NCBI RefSeq assembly: GCF_950023065.1
Contig: NC_088680.1
Location: forward strand, 67,183,350-67,247,349
Direction of reading: 5' to 3'
Length of the DNA: 64,000 bases
Source: Planococcus citri
Lineage: Eukaryota; Arthropoda; Insecta; Hemiptera; Pseudococcidae
Shown: positions 10,852 to 22,904 of the stretch, piece by piece
Position numbering within the stretch: position 1 is the first letter of the stretch
How the letters are laid out: every line of letters starts with the position of its first letter
Translations under genes and position numbers: made by a program
The notes under the pieces: generated by a model
Told to the model about the DNA's origin: nothing
The model's input: the letters and a program-made list of their open reading frames with translations, nothing else
Databases searched by the model: none

Positions 10852-11268
10852 CAAAGGAAACCTTTACAGCTATACAACTCGTTAACTCCGATCGAGCTGG
10901 AATTTGGCTCGCTGTTCGCTGAGCATGTCACAGACCTCAAAACCAAATTTTCAACTGCCGAAATTGATTTTACGATTTTTGGTGAATTTTTGAAAATAGG
11001 TAAAATAGCCCATCTACTAAAGAAGAAAACAGAGAGATGAAACAATTGGAATTAATTGACCCCCCCCCCCTGTTTCGATCGAGCCCATTTTCCACCGATC
11101 TGGAGCTTCCAGCAAAAGTTGACTTTTCTCCGGTAATTTCACATCGCTCCAGAAAGCGTTACAATCAACTTCGACAGCTGAAAATTTGGTTTTAAAGTCT
11201 GGATGACATGCTTTTTCAGTGAGCCAAATTTCAGGTCGATCGAAATTGACTGGTTGTAGAGATTCTCT
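10852..11268. repeat. Small fold-back element
   Basis: About 10852-10980 and 11145-11268 are diverged reverse complements. Matched pieces are ACAAAGGAAACCTTTACA with the mirrored AGATTCTCTTTGT end, and CAAAACCAAATTTTCAACTG with its mirror. The interior holds the TCTGGAGCTTCCAGC module found in the other fold-back repeats of this window. Confidence 0.7.
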
Positions 11269-12277
11269 TTGTAATTATGTACCTAATTAAAACTTATATG
11301 TACCTAGCTTATAATGCTTTCTTTTGGTTCATTTTATTCTCCATTGTTCTTATTGTTAGTAATAAATAAAGTATGTTATGCATTATCGTACCAATCTAAT
11401 CATTTAAAACTGGGTTCAGTGGAATTCGAAAACTGATACCTTTTTGTGTTGAATCATTTTTCCATCTGATCACAGGCCACAGCGGATCAAGACACCAGAT
11501 CTACTTACTTAATTTTAAAATCCAAAATTCTAGACAAGCCCTCTTCTAGTTTTACATTTTCCATTATGATTTTCAACAACAACGTCGATCTAACCCAAGT
11601 ATGACTCACGTGAAATATGTAGTATGTCTCCTCTCTTGCAACCCAATTCTGGCCCAGTGAAGTTGACTTTTCGATTTTTGACAAATTTTCGAGCACTATT
11701 ATTAATGAAATCACTGAAAAAACTAATTCAATTATTTGCTAGGCATGCGTATATTAATTCTGAGAAGATAAAACTTACATCTTAGTTTGGTAATGAAGCA
11801 TTAGTAAAAAAATAAATGCATAATTGCACAGCAATATAAGATGATAAGCGTAATAAAATAATTATGGAAGGGGTGAGTGAGTAGGTGGTATTTGAAAGAG
11901 GGGTTTAAAACATTGAAGTTATAAGTTATAATAAAAAAAATCACTTCTTCAGGAGTTGTTGAAAGAAATTGAAATTGTTCAATAGGTACCTACACCTTTT
12001 CAACTGCACTTAGGCCTTTCTTTTCTCAAAAAATTGAAAAAAAATTCGTCATGTTTTTTCAATTTTGAAATAAAATCATTAGAAGGTCTATGGACTTCAA
12101 TAACATCAGTTTTTTCGTTCGAGGGGAGGTAGAGGAGGATAAATTCATTCGTAAAAAAAAGCTCATTATAATAAGATATAGTCAAAATTCACTTCATTTC
12201 GGTAACCGAAGGTCTCCTTTTACAAGGACTGTGGGTAACTGATTCTTTTTTGTCCTACTTTACTCTCTAATCACTTC
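11269..12277. other. 3' flank of serpin A, shared with serpin B
   Basis: About 11695-11990 is closely similar to 16700-16960, downstream of serpin B. Both contain ATTCAATTAT, TTGCACAGCAAT and AATAATTATGGAAGGGGTGAG. The serpin duplication therefore included the 3' flank. No gene is seen here. Confidence 0.6.
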
Positions 12278-13940
12278 TTATACCTCCTGCGGATTATGAA
12301 CAGTTCCAAAAAATAATATACTTCTAGTTTTTTGATGATAAATGTAGAAAAGAAATGGTCGATTAACGTGAAACGGTTTCGGTGTTACAGGTTCAATATA
12401 GCAGCACAACATAATCTCGATCACAGTCGCCGCACTCGCCTCGGTTCCATCTTCATCAACTTCGATTTCTGCTGCATGGGTAACCCTGGATATATTCACC
12501 GGGATTCCAGATACCATATTGGTCAATTGACACTGATTGCTGAAGGCTTTTTCCAAACCTAGTTGGACGAGGTAGTCGTTTATACTCGATTTCCAACTGA
12601 ATTTCATTCGAGGTAATTTTAAATCAATATTTGTGGATGTTGATTGATCGGCGATCAATTGTAAATCATCGACTCGTAAAGATGAAACGACATCGTTTAA
12701 TGTTTTTTCAGGTTTTGGAAGGATTACGATCATGGATACGTCGTTGCCTTTGTAATCCAAACAGACTGCTTCGAGGTGTAAATTAGGCAAATCGATGTAT
12801 GGTACTTCTTTTTCAAAATGCATCATTTTGACGAGCACGTTTTCTGATCCGGTGTAGAAGTTTTCACTGAAAAATAGTACAGATTAGCAAGAAGAGAAAA
12901 TGACGTTACTTTTCTGTGAGGTGAGTTAAATTTTTGCTTACTCGCTGGTTGAATGTTTTGAGAATTGGTTGTTCCAAGTTGCTTTGAAGTAGACGCAAGA
13001 TGCCAGAACGATGCACGTGGCACTATCTATTGGTTGTTCGAATAATCGGGGTATTCTTTGCTGGGTACTTTTCGAGATGAATCTGTGAGAAAAATAAAAT
13101 TACATTGATGAGTTAAGTAAATCTCTAAATTTATCATGGAAAAATTCAACCCTACGAATCAAATAAGGTGTTATTTGTATGGAGCTTACTCGTTTATGGT
13201 CTCGGTAGCTTTAGCCGAATTATTACAAAAATCCACATTGGAAATTTCGCTTTTGTAGAACGATTGGACTTGAGTCACATACGATTGAACGAGGCTGATT
13301 TTTTCTTGTACGAATACTCCATTTGTTACATTAATAATGGATTTGAGGTTTTTTTCACCTTCTTCCGTGTAAGCGATGAAATCGGACGTGTTTTCTACGG
13401 CTTCTAGTACTTCACCGAGAATTTTGTGAACTTGAGTAATTTCTCTGAAAGTATCGAGAGGTTTTAGATGTGTGGTGATTTGGAATAGGTACGGATCTAA
13501 ATATGATGGATGTGATGAATTTTCTTCTTGAATATTCACTTACTCGTCTTTTTTTCCTCGTGGAAGTCCCATCAGTGCAACTATCTCGTCAAATGTTCCC
13601 CCATCAGCTCCTAAGAGCACCAAAGCCAAAGCCGAGTAAATGTTAATCGGTGAAAATACCACATTTTTTCCAACGCTCTGCTTGTAAAGTAACTTTGCCA
13701 TGGATAAAGCAAATTCTGAAGCTCCGGGTGCCATAGACTATGGAAAAAAATTAATTAATAGGGTTTGGCAAATTGCTGTTAATTTGGGTGGAGGTATTCA
13801 TAGAGTTTGAAGCCTAACACTAATTGTGTGTAGGAATGCTATTTTATTTATTAGCCTAAAGTTATCATTTTTACCTGTTTGAAAGCCTCTATCATTTGGT
13901 CTTCAGAATGCTGTACGTCGCCTTTGCTTGAGGTGGTCAT
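12278..13940 (-). CDS. Serpin A (clade-B-like, leaderless), 414 aa
   Basis: Five exons on the minus strand, with consistent GT-AG sites and phases: 13875-13940, 13544-13737, 13190-13444, 12942-13082 and 12278-12866. They total 415 codons including the stop. The N-terminus MTTSSKGDVQ...IEAFKQ has no hydrophobic leader. Serpin hallmarks are NVVFSPINIYSALALVLLGA (helix B / shutter), VLASCVYFKATW, VSMIVILPKP, LPRMKF, the hinge EIEVDEDGTEASAATV and the C-terminal FHVNRPFLFYI. The family inhibits serine or cysteine proteases by a suicide conformational change. The small residues of the hinge suggest an inhibitory serpin. Counting P13 as the hinge Glu puts P1 near the Cys-Cys pair of IMLCCY; this is approximate. 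It has tandem paralogues B, C and D. A leader could be encoded in an unseen upstream exon. Confidence 0.88.
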
Positions 13941-14014
13941 TTTGAATGTCTTTATTTAATCAAATTAAACACTTTTCTTCGGCGTATTAATTTCGCCTTG
14001 ATTGAGTATGACTA

Positions 14015-14031
14015 ATTGTTTACTTTGATAA
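14015..14031 (-). promoter_or_regulatory. Conserved GATA / forkhead-like element upstream of serpin A
   Basis: On the minus strand it reads TTATCAAAGTAAACAAT, about 75 bp before the serpin A ATG. It combines a TTATC (GATA) core with GTAAACA (forkhead core). The same arrangement occurs at the same distance before serpins B, C and D. Function is inferred from conservation only. Confidence 0.45.
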
Positions 14032-16640
14032 GAGAAACAGCTGAGCTGATTATCATTCGGCAACAAAGTTGAAATTCCGATGCTGGTGAATCGGCTCACT
14101 TCGTAAAAACTCGTGTGTTTCCGAGGTACATGTAATTTCGACTATTCAGTAAAAGGTGTGGGGGTCATTTTCAAAATTTCAAGATGAATTTTGGGCTAAA
14201 AAAAATTACAAAAATCTTCATACGCTTACACGAAAAATAAGGAGAAATTTCATGCTCACCATGGGAGCAAAAAATGTGCAAGATTGAGTTGAGATTTGGA
14301 AATTCAAGGTCTTCAATCTTCCCAAAGGGGGGTAGGGTTTTACCAGGAGGGATTTTCATCTACCTAAATCGTGGAAAGAAAAAATGTCTACCTACATAAT
14401 TTGATTACTCGAGCGTCCAGCCATTAACCAGAAAAAATTAGTAACTAGCTGATTCCTTACAAAGGAACTTTAATATTTTCTACTGAGACTTTCAGATTCG
14501 GACAAAATCAAAGCAGATCGAGAGAGCATGTCCTAAAACCCTCGTAATCAACATTTTCGACAAATTTTTGAAAAGTGAAAAAATTTTTAAAAAAAACAGT
14601 TTCAAAGGTGATTTTTGAACTTTTTCGTGAGATATATACATATATATTTTTTTTTTTTGAAAAAATGAACCAATATGAGTAATTTCTTCAATTCAACTCC
14701 CACAGTCCCACACATCAAGAGTTACTAGCTTTGGACTATTCTGGAGCCTCCAGCAATATTTCAGTTTCTCCAGAAAATTTCAAAATCAGACTGGAAGGGC
14801 CAAAAGTGAACTTTAAGACTTGTAACTTTGGTCGCTGCTTAATGGGTACCTTCTCGACCTTTTTTGGTGGTTACTGCAAAATTTTATTCCATGTACTACT
14901 TCAATAGTGAACTTTTGACCAATTTTGGCCAAAAATTACCAAAATTTCACAACATTCCAAAAATTTTCAAAAATTCTTGTTTTTTTAAAAACCAAATCTG
15001 TAGGTCAAGTTGAGCAAATTTTCAATTGATTTGAGGTCGTTTCTATGGTACCTATGATCCGAAATGAAGAATATTTTTTGACCATTTTTGGGTCAATCAA
15101 AATATGTATACATAATATATGTATGATACGAAAGAATGCAACAATTGAATCTGAGTAGAATAGGTACCTATTTGAAAAAGTGTGAAATTATTTCCCACGT
15201 TGATTTTTGAATCTGAGAAGAGTATTTTGAACGATTTTTGCATTTTTCATATTTGAAGAGAAATTTTTATAGCAGTGATTTTTTTTCACAGAACATTGAG
15301 GCTTGAAAATGTCGAAGAAGCTACCATCAAAGTTATCAAGACGCTGAAGTTTATTTTCGGTCTGTTCTGGATGATTTAAAATTCCTGGAAAAAATTGAAA
15401 ACCTGCTGGAGGCTTCAGAACGATTTCAAATTGGTATAGTTTTCATGTTGAGAGGGGTTGAAATGTAGATATCACAACAGCACAAAAAATTTCGAACTGA
15501 ATAAAGAGGAATTCAAATGGAGCCTTAAGTGCACGAACAGCAAAACTTTTAGATGTTAATATTCATTTTTTGATTTTTGGAGAGTTTTTGAAAATTCAAG
15601 CTTGACCTCCTCTTATGAAAATACAATTAAATTTGATCAAATTGATATAAAAGGCTGGAAATTTTTTTATCCTATTTTTGACCTCCCGAGTTGATCGCAT
15701 TGGTGATGGTTTCGAACCATTCCGGAGACTCCAGCAGATTTTCGGATCATCCAGTTTTCGAAAAAACACTGTTAATAGGGTGAAAATGAAATTCAGTTCT
15801 TCTGAACTCGAATTAACCATCTTAGCAATCTTTTAAATCGACCTATTCACATGATGTTAATTTTTGTTTGTGCCAGTTCAAAACCAAAAATTTTTCCATT
15901 CAGCGACGAAGTATTTTTGAAAAACATGAAAAGTTCATCTTTCGACACTGCGTTGACGAAAAAAGCTGTTTGGTTAGTATTCCAATTTTTGACCTTTTGC
16001 TTCAATAATTGCTGATGGTTTTGAAACCAGTCTGGAGCCTCAATGTAAATTTTTAGATTCTCTAGTTTTTCGAAAAAAAATGCTGTAAGCAGAGTAAAAA
16101 TCAAATTCCGTTCCTTCTTATACTTAAATTTGAATTCACCATCTCGGTGATCTTTTTGATCGATTTGGACGCATATTTTTAAAATTTCTGCGTCTGTTCA
16201 AATCCACAATTTTTTTCAGCGATTTATTCTCGAAAAAAGGAAAAAATGCGTTGTCTATGTTCAATTTTTTTCACTGCTGGAGGATTAGAAAATCTGCTGT
16301 AGGCTTCAGAATAGTTTGATACCATCACCAATCGACTCGAGAGGTTGAAAATAGCCAGAATGCTTTACAAAACAAATTTCAGCCTTTCATATCCATTTCA
16401 TAAAATTTTGATGTATTTTTTTCGTAAGAATGGAGCCAAATTTGCATTCTTGAAAATAGGTACCAAAAGTCGAGAAATATGTAAATTTCAGCACCAGAAA
16501 TTTTTTCTGGTGTATTTTCGGGTCCTTCGGTCGTTCTTCAATTCCTTTCTGTTCGGTTCAAAAATGTTTATATCGGCTGAGATCCTGGAATCTAGGTAAT
16601 GACACACCTTACAGGCACTTTTTGAGAACTAACCTCCCCC
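14032..16640. other. Gene-free stretch with fold-back-family fragments
   Basis: No gene is recognised. 14400-14560 resembles 44920-45070 in direct orientation (CATTAACCAGAAAA..., CAAAGGAACTTT, ATCGAGAGAG, TCCTAAAACC). About 14730-14800, 15360-15430, 15700-15740 and 16030-16310 carry the TCTGGAGCCTCCAGCA module of the fold-back families. The open frames at 15596-15820, 15847-16104 and 16345-16599 are low-complexity repeat sequence. Confidence 0.5.
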
Positions 16641-16689
16641 CCTCCCCCCACATTATTTACATTTTTTATCGTTTCGCTCATATTGGATA

Positions 16690-17069
16690 ATTATAATAAT
16701 CGAATCACCGAAAAAATTAATTCAATTATCTGCTAGGCACGTGTATTTTAATTCTCAGAAGATAAAACTTAAATATTACTTTGGTATAATAAAGCATCAG
16801 TAAAAAAATAAATGCACAATTGCACAGCAATAATATAAGGTAATAAGCGTAATAAAATAATTATGGAAGGGGTGAGTAGGTGATATTTGGAATAGGGCAC
16901 AAAAACAATGAAGTTATAATAAAAAAAAAAAGTCAACAGAGTTTTTGAAAAAATTTGAAAAGCTCATTCATGTAGTGAAAATTCACTATTCACTTCATTT
17001 CGGTAACCAAATGTCTTCTTTAAATGGGTAACTGATTTTTTTTGCCCTACTTTACTCTCTAATCACTTC
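16690..17069. repeat. Duplicated 3' flank of serpin B
   Basis: This stretch is closely similar to the serpin A 3' flank (about 11695-12277). The shared sequence continues into the last exon of each gene, which marks one limit of the segmental duplication. Confidence 0.65.
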
Positions 17070-18750
17070 CTATACCTCCTGCGGATTATGAACCGTACCC
17101 AAAAATAATACAGTATTAGTTTTTCGATGATAAATGTAAAAAATAAATGGTCGATTAACATGAAATGGTATTGGTGTGTCAGGATCAATACAGCAGCGCA
17201 TCGTGATCTCAAATACAGTCGCTGCAGTCGCCTCGGTTCCATCTTCATCAACTTCGATTTCTGCTGCATGAGTAACCCTGGAAATATTCACCGGGATTCC
17301 AGTTACCATATTGGTCAATTGACACTCATCGGTGAAAGCTTTTTCCAAACCAAGTTGGACGAGATAGTCGTTTATATTCGATTTCCAACTGAATTTCATA
17401 CGAGGTAATTTTAAATCAATATTTGTGGATGTCGATTGGTCGGCGATCAGTTGTAAATCTTCGACTCGTAAAGATGAAACGATATCGTTTATTGTTTTTT
17501 CAGGTTTCGGGAGGATTACGATCATAGATACGTCGTTGCCTTTGTAATCCAATGAAACTGCTTCGAGATGTAAATTAGGCAAATCGATGTATGGTACTTC
17601 TTTTTCAAACTGCATCATTTTGACGAGCACTTTTTCTGATCCGGTGTCGAAGTTTTCTCTGAAAAATAATAGAGATTAGCAAGGCAAGAATGTGACGTTA
17701 CTCTTCCTTGAGGTGAGTTACTTTTGCTTACTCGCTGGTTGCATTTTTTTTGAATTGGTTGTTCCAAGTCGCTTTGAAATAGACGCAAGATGCGAGAACG
17801 ATACGCGTGGCAGTATCCACTGGTTTTTCGAGTAATCGGGGTATTCTTTGTTGGGTACGTTTCGAGATGAATCTGTTAGAAAAAATAGTTACGTTGGTGT
17901 GTACAGTGAATCTCTGAATTTCTGAATTGATCATGGAAAAATTCAACTACATATGCATTAAATTACGTGTTTACATGAACTCAACTTACTCGTTTATGGT
18001 ATCAGTAGCTTTAGCCGAATTATTACAAAAATCCACATTGGAAATTTCACTTTTGTAGAATGATCGAGCTTGAGTCACGTACGATTGAATTAGGCTGACG
18101 TTTTCGTGTACGAATACTCCATTTGTTACATTAATAATGGCTTTAAGGTTTCTTTCACCTTCCTCTTCTTCCGTATAAACGAGAATATCCGATGTGTTTT
18201 CTATGGCTTCTAGTACTTTACTGAGAATTTTGTGTACTTCTCTGAAAGTATATAGAGGGATTTTATATGTATGGTGTGTAGGATTAGGCCTACGGATTTA
18301 AATTTAATGGATGTGATGAATTTTCTTCTCGAATATTCCCTTACTCGTCTTTTTTTCCTCGTGCTGGAAGTCCCATCAGCTTAGCTATTTCTTCAAAAGT
18401 GTCACCATCAGCTCCTAAGAGCACCAAGGCCAAAGCCGAGTAAATGTTAATCGGTGAAAATACGACATTTTTTCCAACGCTCTGATTGTAAAGTAACTTT
18501 GCCATGGATAAAGCGAATTCTGAAGCTCCTGGTGCTATAGACTATGGAAAAAAATAAATTAATAGGGTTTGGCAAATTGCAGTTAATTTGGGTGGAGATT
18601 TTTGTAGAGTCTGAATAAGCGTGGGTTAATTGTGGGAATTTTATTTTATTTATTAGCCTGATATTATCAGGTTATAACTTTTACCTGTTTGAAAGCTTCT
18701 ATCATTTGGTCTTCAGAATGCTGTATGTCGCCTTCGCTTAAGGTGGTCAT
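17070..18750 (-). CDS. Serpin B (clade-B-like, leaderless), 414 aa
   Basis: Five minus-strand exons: 18685-18750, 18345-18541, 17990-18241, 17732-17872 and 17070-17658, 415 codons in total with the stop. It is the closest paralogue of serpin A in introns, flanks and protein, but the loop differs. The hinge DEDGTEATAATVFEI is followed by TMRCCIDP, which puts an Arg near P1 by simple counting from P13. That would suggest trypsin-like target proteases, an inference. Core serpin blocks (VLASCVYFKATW, VSMIVILPKP, LPRMKF, FHVNRPFIFYI) are intact. Relative to A it lacks about three codons at the start of exon 3 and has extra Glu codons in the EEEGERNL region. No signal peptide is seen after MTTLSEGDIQ. 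Confidence 0.88.
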
Positions 18751-18825
18751 TTTGAATGTCTTCGTTTAATTAAATTAAATAATTTTTTTCAGTGTATAAA
18801 TTTTGCCTTGAGTAAGTAATGATCA

Positions 18826-18842
18826 GTTGTTTACACTGATAA
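18826..18842 (-). promoter_or_regulatory. Conserved GATA / forkhead-like element upstream of serpin B
   Basis: On the minus strand it reads TTATCAGTGTAAACAAC, about 76 bp before the ATG. It matches the elements upstream of A, C and D. Confidence 0.45.
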
Positions 18843-20672
18843 GAGGAACAGCTGGTTATCAATTCGGCAACGAAACGCCGCCTACGATTGCACGAGGATC
18901 GAATCACTTCGTGAGAAATCGCCTGTTTCCGGTGATTTTTTGTGTACTTTCGTTATTTTCAAAATTTCAAAATCAATTTTGGAGGTGAAAAAAAGTACAT
19001 GAAACATTTTTCAAAAATTGCCAAAAATTCTCGTTTTTGCCCAAATGATTCAAAAACGTCTCCCTTTGATACAAGCCTCATTTTTTCCCACCAATTGGGT
19101 ACCTTAGAGATCAGCTTTTTGCTAAAATTTGTCAAGTCTTGCTTTTTGCTCAAAATTGTAGAAATAGGTATTCACTTTTTTACCAAAAATTCCCAAAAAA
19201 AGCCTTACTTTCTTGCTAAAAATTTCCAAAAAGTTTCGTTTGTACCAATTACCAAAATTGGATAACATTTTTTTGCTTTTTTGCAATTAGGTAATTCTTT
19301 AAAAATCTCATTTCTTTCCAAAATCAGTCAATCGTTCCTTTAGTTTACCAAAAATTGCCAAAAATCCCTGATTTTCTCTAAAATTGTCAAAATCTAGCTT
19401 ATTGTCAATAATAATGCTAGAAGTTCTCATTTTTTCCCAAAAATTTTGCTTTTTGCTAAAATTGTCAAATTTAAACCAAAAATAACCGAAACTTTTCACT
19501 TTTTTATTCAAAAATTTACCCATACCTAAATCTCATTTCTTTGCTGAAAATTATGGCGAATAAATTTCACGTTCTAGTCAAAAATTTCTAAACTGCAACT
19601 CATTTTTAATTTTAAAAAAATCTCACTTTGTCGCCTGAAATTGGCAAAAAGTTTTGCCTTTTGCTAAAATAGTAAGTTTTGCTTTTCGTCTAAAATGGCT
19701 CAAAATTTTCACTTTTCTACTGAAAAAAGTCAAATAGTCTTAATTTTTCACCAAGATGTTGCTAAATAATCAAAAAGTACTACTTTTTGCTAAACTTGTT
19801 GAAGTTGTTCAAATTTTTTTTCGTTATTTTTTTTTCTGCATTAAAATGTTTTTTTGGTTACCTACTGAAAATAATTTTTTTTTGAATACTCATTTTTCCA
19901 AATTGCAAAAATCTCAATTCGACGAAAATGGTTTAAGAAAAAAATAAAAATTGAAATACGTAGATATGAAATCATTGAAAAAATTATTTCTGATAAGGCC
20001 AAAAAAATGGTTTGTTTTTCTCGAGAAGTATTGATTTTCAGCTGACTCAACTATTCAAAGTCATTCGTAGGTATATTTCTTCCCTAAACTCTCAATGAAT
20101 TATAATTTTTGATTTGATGAGTGAGAAATTGATTCAACTATCACCTATTTGAAAAGCATAATAATTATATATTTTAATTTTATAAAAACAATACATCTCA
20201 CTTGGTAACGAAGCGTTAGTAGTAAAAAATAAATGCACAATAATTGCACAGCAATAGATATAAGGTAATATCATAGGTAAGTAAGCGTAATAATTATGAA
20301 AAAGGGTGGTGGGGGTTACTAGTACTTTGAGGAGGGGTCCAAAACATTAAAATTATAATAGAAAAATGACAGAATGGAAATTTTGGAAAACAAGCTCTAA
20401 TCCTGTACCAGCTTTTAAAAAAATCACCACATTGGACGGAATATTAATTTTTTTCCCCACCAGGTGGAATCCGGACTCTGTGGTCCATCTGCAGCAATGA
20501 CGACCTGGACTGGGGGGGGGGGGGGGTGAGGAATGAAATATTTTGTATAAATAGTAAAAATTCAATTCTTTGGTCTTTATCCTAACCGAAGAGAACATTT
20601 CTTATCGATGTCGTCAATGTTTACTTAATTTAACCAAAAGACCCACGAGCTTTAATTCCCTCCAGTTACTTC
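18843..20672. repeat. Degenerate GCCAAAAATT-type repeat and serpin C 3' flank
   Basis: About 18960-19810 is a run of degenerate short units resembling TTTGCCAAAAATTNCCAAAAAGTCTCGC. It belongs to the same family as 24720-25450, 29940-30400, 51530-51990, 57840-58340 and 62100-62560. About 20150-20330 resembles 25800-25980 (serpin D 3' flank), including AAATGCACAATAATTGCACAGCAATA. A G-run lies at about 20512-20527. Open frames here are low-complexity and are not called. Confidence 0.6.
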
Positions 20673-22333
20673 TTACACCTGCTGAGGATTGTGAACTGCC
20701 CCAAAAAATAATATAGATTTCGTATTCCGGTGATGAATATAAAAAAGAAACGGTCGATTGACGTGAAATTGTTTCCTCGGTTTAGGCATGCTGAGCGAGC
20801 AATAACAAACCGCCTGGACCACGGTGGCAGCACTCGCCTCGGTTCCATTTTCATCCACTTCAATTTCAGCTGCATGGGTAACTTTGGAAATTTTCATCGG
20901 GACTGATACCATTTTAGTTAGTTGAGATTGGTCGCTGAAAACTTGTTTTAGACCGAGTTGAGTGAGGTAGTCTTCTATGTCTGATGTCCATTTGAATTTC
21001 ATACGAGGCAATTTAAGGTCAACGTTGGCGGATGTAGATTGATCAGTGATTAGTTGTAAATCTTCGACACGTAGAGATGAAATTATATCGTTTAATGTTT
21101 TTTCAGGTTTGGGGAGAAGCACGATCATGGATACGTCGTAGCCTTTGTAATATAAAGAGACTGCTTCGAGGTGAAGCTGGGGCAAATCGACGTATAGGAT
21201 GTCTTCGGTGAAATGCATCATTTTTACGAGCACATTTCCGGATCCGGTGTTGAAGTTCTCGCTGAAATGAATTCGAAAATAGAAATGAAGATTTGTCATC
21301 GAGTTATCTTACGTATCAGTTAAGGTGAGTGACTTTTTAAGTATTTTCTTACTCTTTAGTTGAACTTTCGGTGAATTGTTCGCTCCAAGTCGCTTTGAAA
21401 TATACGCAAGATGCCAGAACAATGCGCGTGGCACTATCTAGGGGTTCTTCAAATAATCGTGGTATTCTTTTTTGGGTGCTTTCCGAAATAAATCTGCGAT
21501 GTGAAAAGAACGATACGTATAAACGGATCGGATTGTAAAAGGTCAATTTTCATTTTTTTTTGAGAGTTCTGTTAGGTGAATTATGTGTTGAATTACTCAC
21601 TCGTTTATGATTTCGGTAGCTTTGACCGAATTTTCACGAAAATTCACATTTGAAATTCCGCTTTTGTACAATAATTGAGCCTGAGTCACATACGATTGAA
21701 CGAGGCTGATATTCTCTTGTACGAATACTCCGTTGGTTATTTTAATAATGGCTTTAACGTTTTTTTCACCTTCTTCCGTGTAAATGGAAAAATCCGTCGT
21801 GTTTTCTATGGCTTCCAGTACTTTACCGAGAATTTTGTGGACTTGATGTGTTTCTCTGAAAGTAACGAGAAATTTTAAATGTGTGATGTTTAGGAATATA
21901 AATGTAAATTTAATGGATCTGACGATTTTGTTCTTGAATATTCACTTACTCGTTATTTTTTCCTCGTTGAAGACCCATCAAGGCAATTATTTCATCTAAC
22001 GTTCCACCATCAGCTCCTAAAAGCACCAAGGCCAAAGCTGAGTAAATGTTGATCGGTGAAAATATCACATTTTTACCACTGCTCTCTTTGTAGAGTAACT
22101 TTGCCATAGCTAAAGCGAATTCCGACGCTCCAGGTGCAATAGACTAGAGGAAAAAATCAGATAAACAGGGTTAGCAGTGTCTAGAGGGTCTAGAATAATA
22201 TTGTGGGAGTGTTATTTAATTTATTAGCCTAATGGTACCTCTACCTTATCATTTCATTCTGTACCTGTTTGAAAGTCTCTATGATTTGGTCATCATCATT
22301 TTGCTGAACATTGCCTTCGTTTAAGGTCGTCAT
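20673..22333 (-). CDS. Serpin C (clade-B-like, leaderless), 415 aa
   Basis: Five minus-strand exons: 22265-22333, 21950-22143, 21601-21855, 21353-21493 and 20673-21261, 416 codons with the stop. The last two exons are 141 and 589 bp, exactly as in A, B and E. The N-terminus MTTLNEGNVQQNDDDQIIET has no leader. Core blocks are NVIFSPINIYSALALVLLGA, VLASCVYFKATW, VSMIVLLPKP, LPRMKFKW, the hinge VDENGTEASAATVVQ and PRKQFHVNRPFLFYI. Counting from the hinge places P1 around the Tyr of AVCYCS, which would suggest chymotrypsin-like targets (inferred). It pairs with the truncated serpin D by its loop C-side (KPRKQFHVNRP) and by its 5' flank. Confidence 0.88.
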
Positions 22334-22400
22334 TCTGAAGTTTCTTCGTTTAATCGAATTAAAATAAATTCATCGGCATTTAAAGTTTAAAGGGTGATGA

Positions 22401-22419
22401 ATTGTTTATACTTTGATAA
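22401..22419 (-). promoter_or_regulatory. Conserved GATA / forkhead-like element upstream of serpin C
   Basis: On the minus strand it reads TTATCAAAGTATAAACAAT, 68 bp before the ATG. Here the forkhead-like core is TAAACA. A further GTTATCA lies just upstream (about 22428). Confidence 0.45.
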
Positions 22420-22904
22420 TGTGAATTGTTATCATTATTTTGGTGACAGAGCGCCACCTATCGGCTATTGGAATATGTTAGGCTCCAAGATCGGCTCATT
22501 TCGGAAAAAGTCGTTTTTTAAAAATTGAAATACCTATTCGCGCGCTTTTGCGGTTCAGACTTCAGTGTTAAGCGTTGCTGTTTTTGGGTAAAAAATTTAA
22601 AAAATTCGACATTTTTATTGAAAAAAAATTGAAATTTAAAATTCTGCTCCTAATTCATGCACGCGGCACGCACTCTTATCATAATAAAATCTATAAAATC
22701 ACATTGGTTAAATCAAAATATTATACATTTTTTATTTTTTAAGTAGATAATAGGTAGGTACGTAAAATTCTATCCCACCTAATTCTAAACTTTATAAAAA
22801 AATATAACAAAAAAAAGACCTACAAAACATCCGAAAAAAATCAAGTTTTCAGGTAGCTTTTAGCTGCCAAATGATACTGCTGAGTTGACTTTTAGCTTTA
22901 GGCT
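22420..22904. other. Serpin C 5' flank, shared with serpin D
   Basis: 22440-22560 (GACAGAGCGCCACCTATCGG, then TTCGCGCGCTTTTGCGGTTC) is closely matched upstream of serpin D at 27120-27240. Nothing else is recognised. Confidence 0.5.

Noticed and set aside
12332..12562. Plus-strand ORFs over serpin last exons (also 17127-17408, 26365-26559)
   Set aside because: They are antisense shadows of conserved serpin coding sequence, conserved only because the sense strand is.
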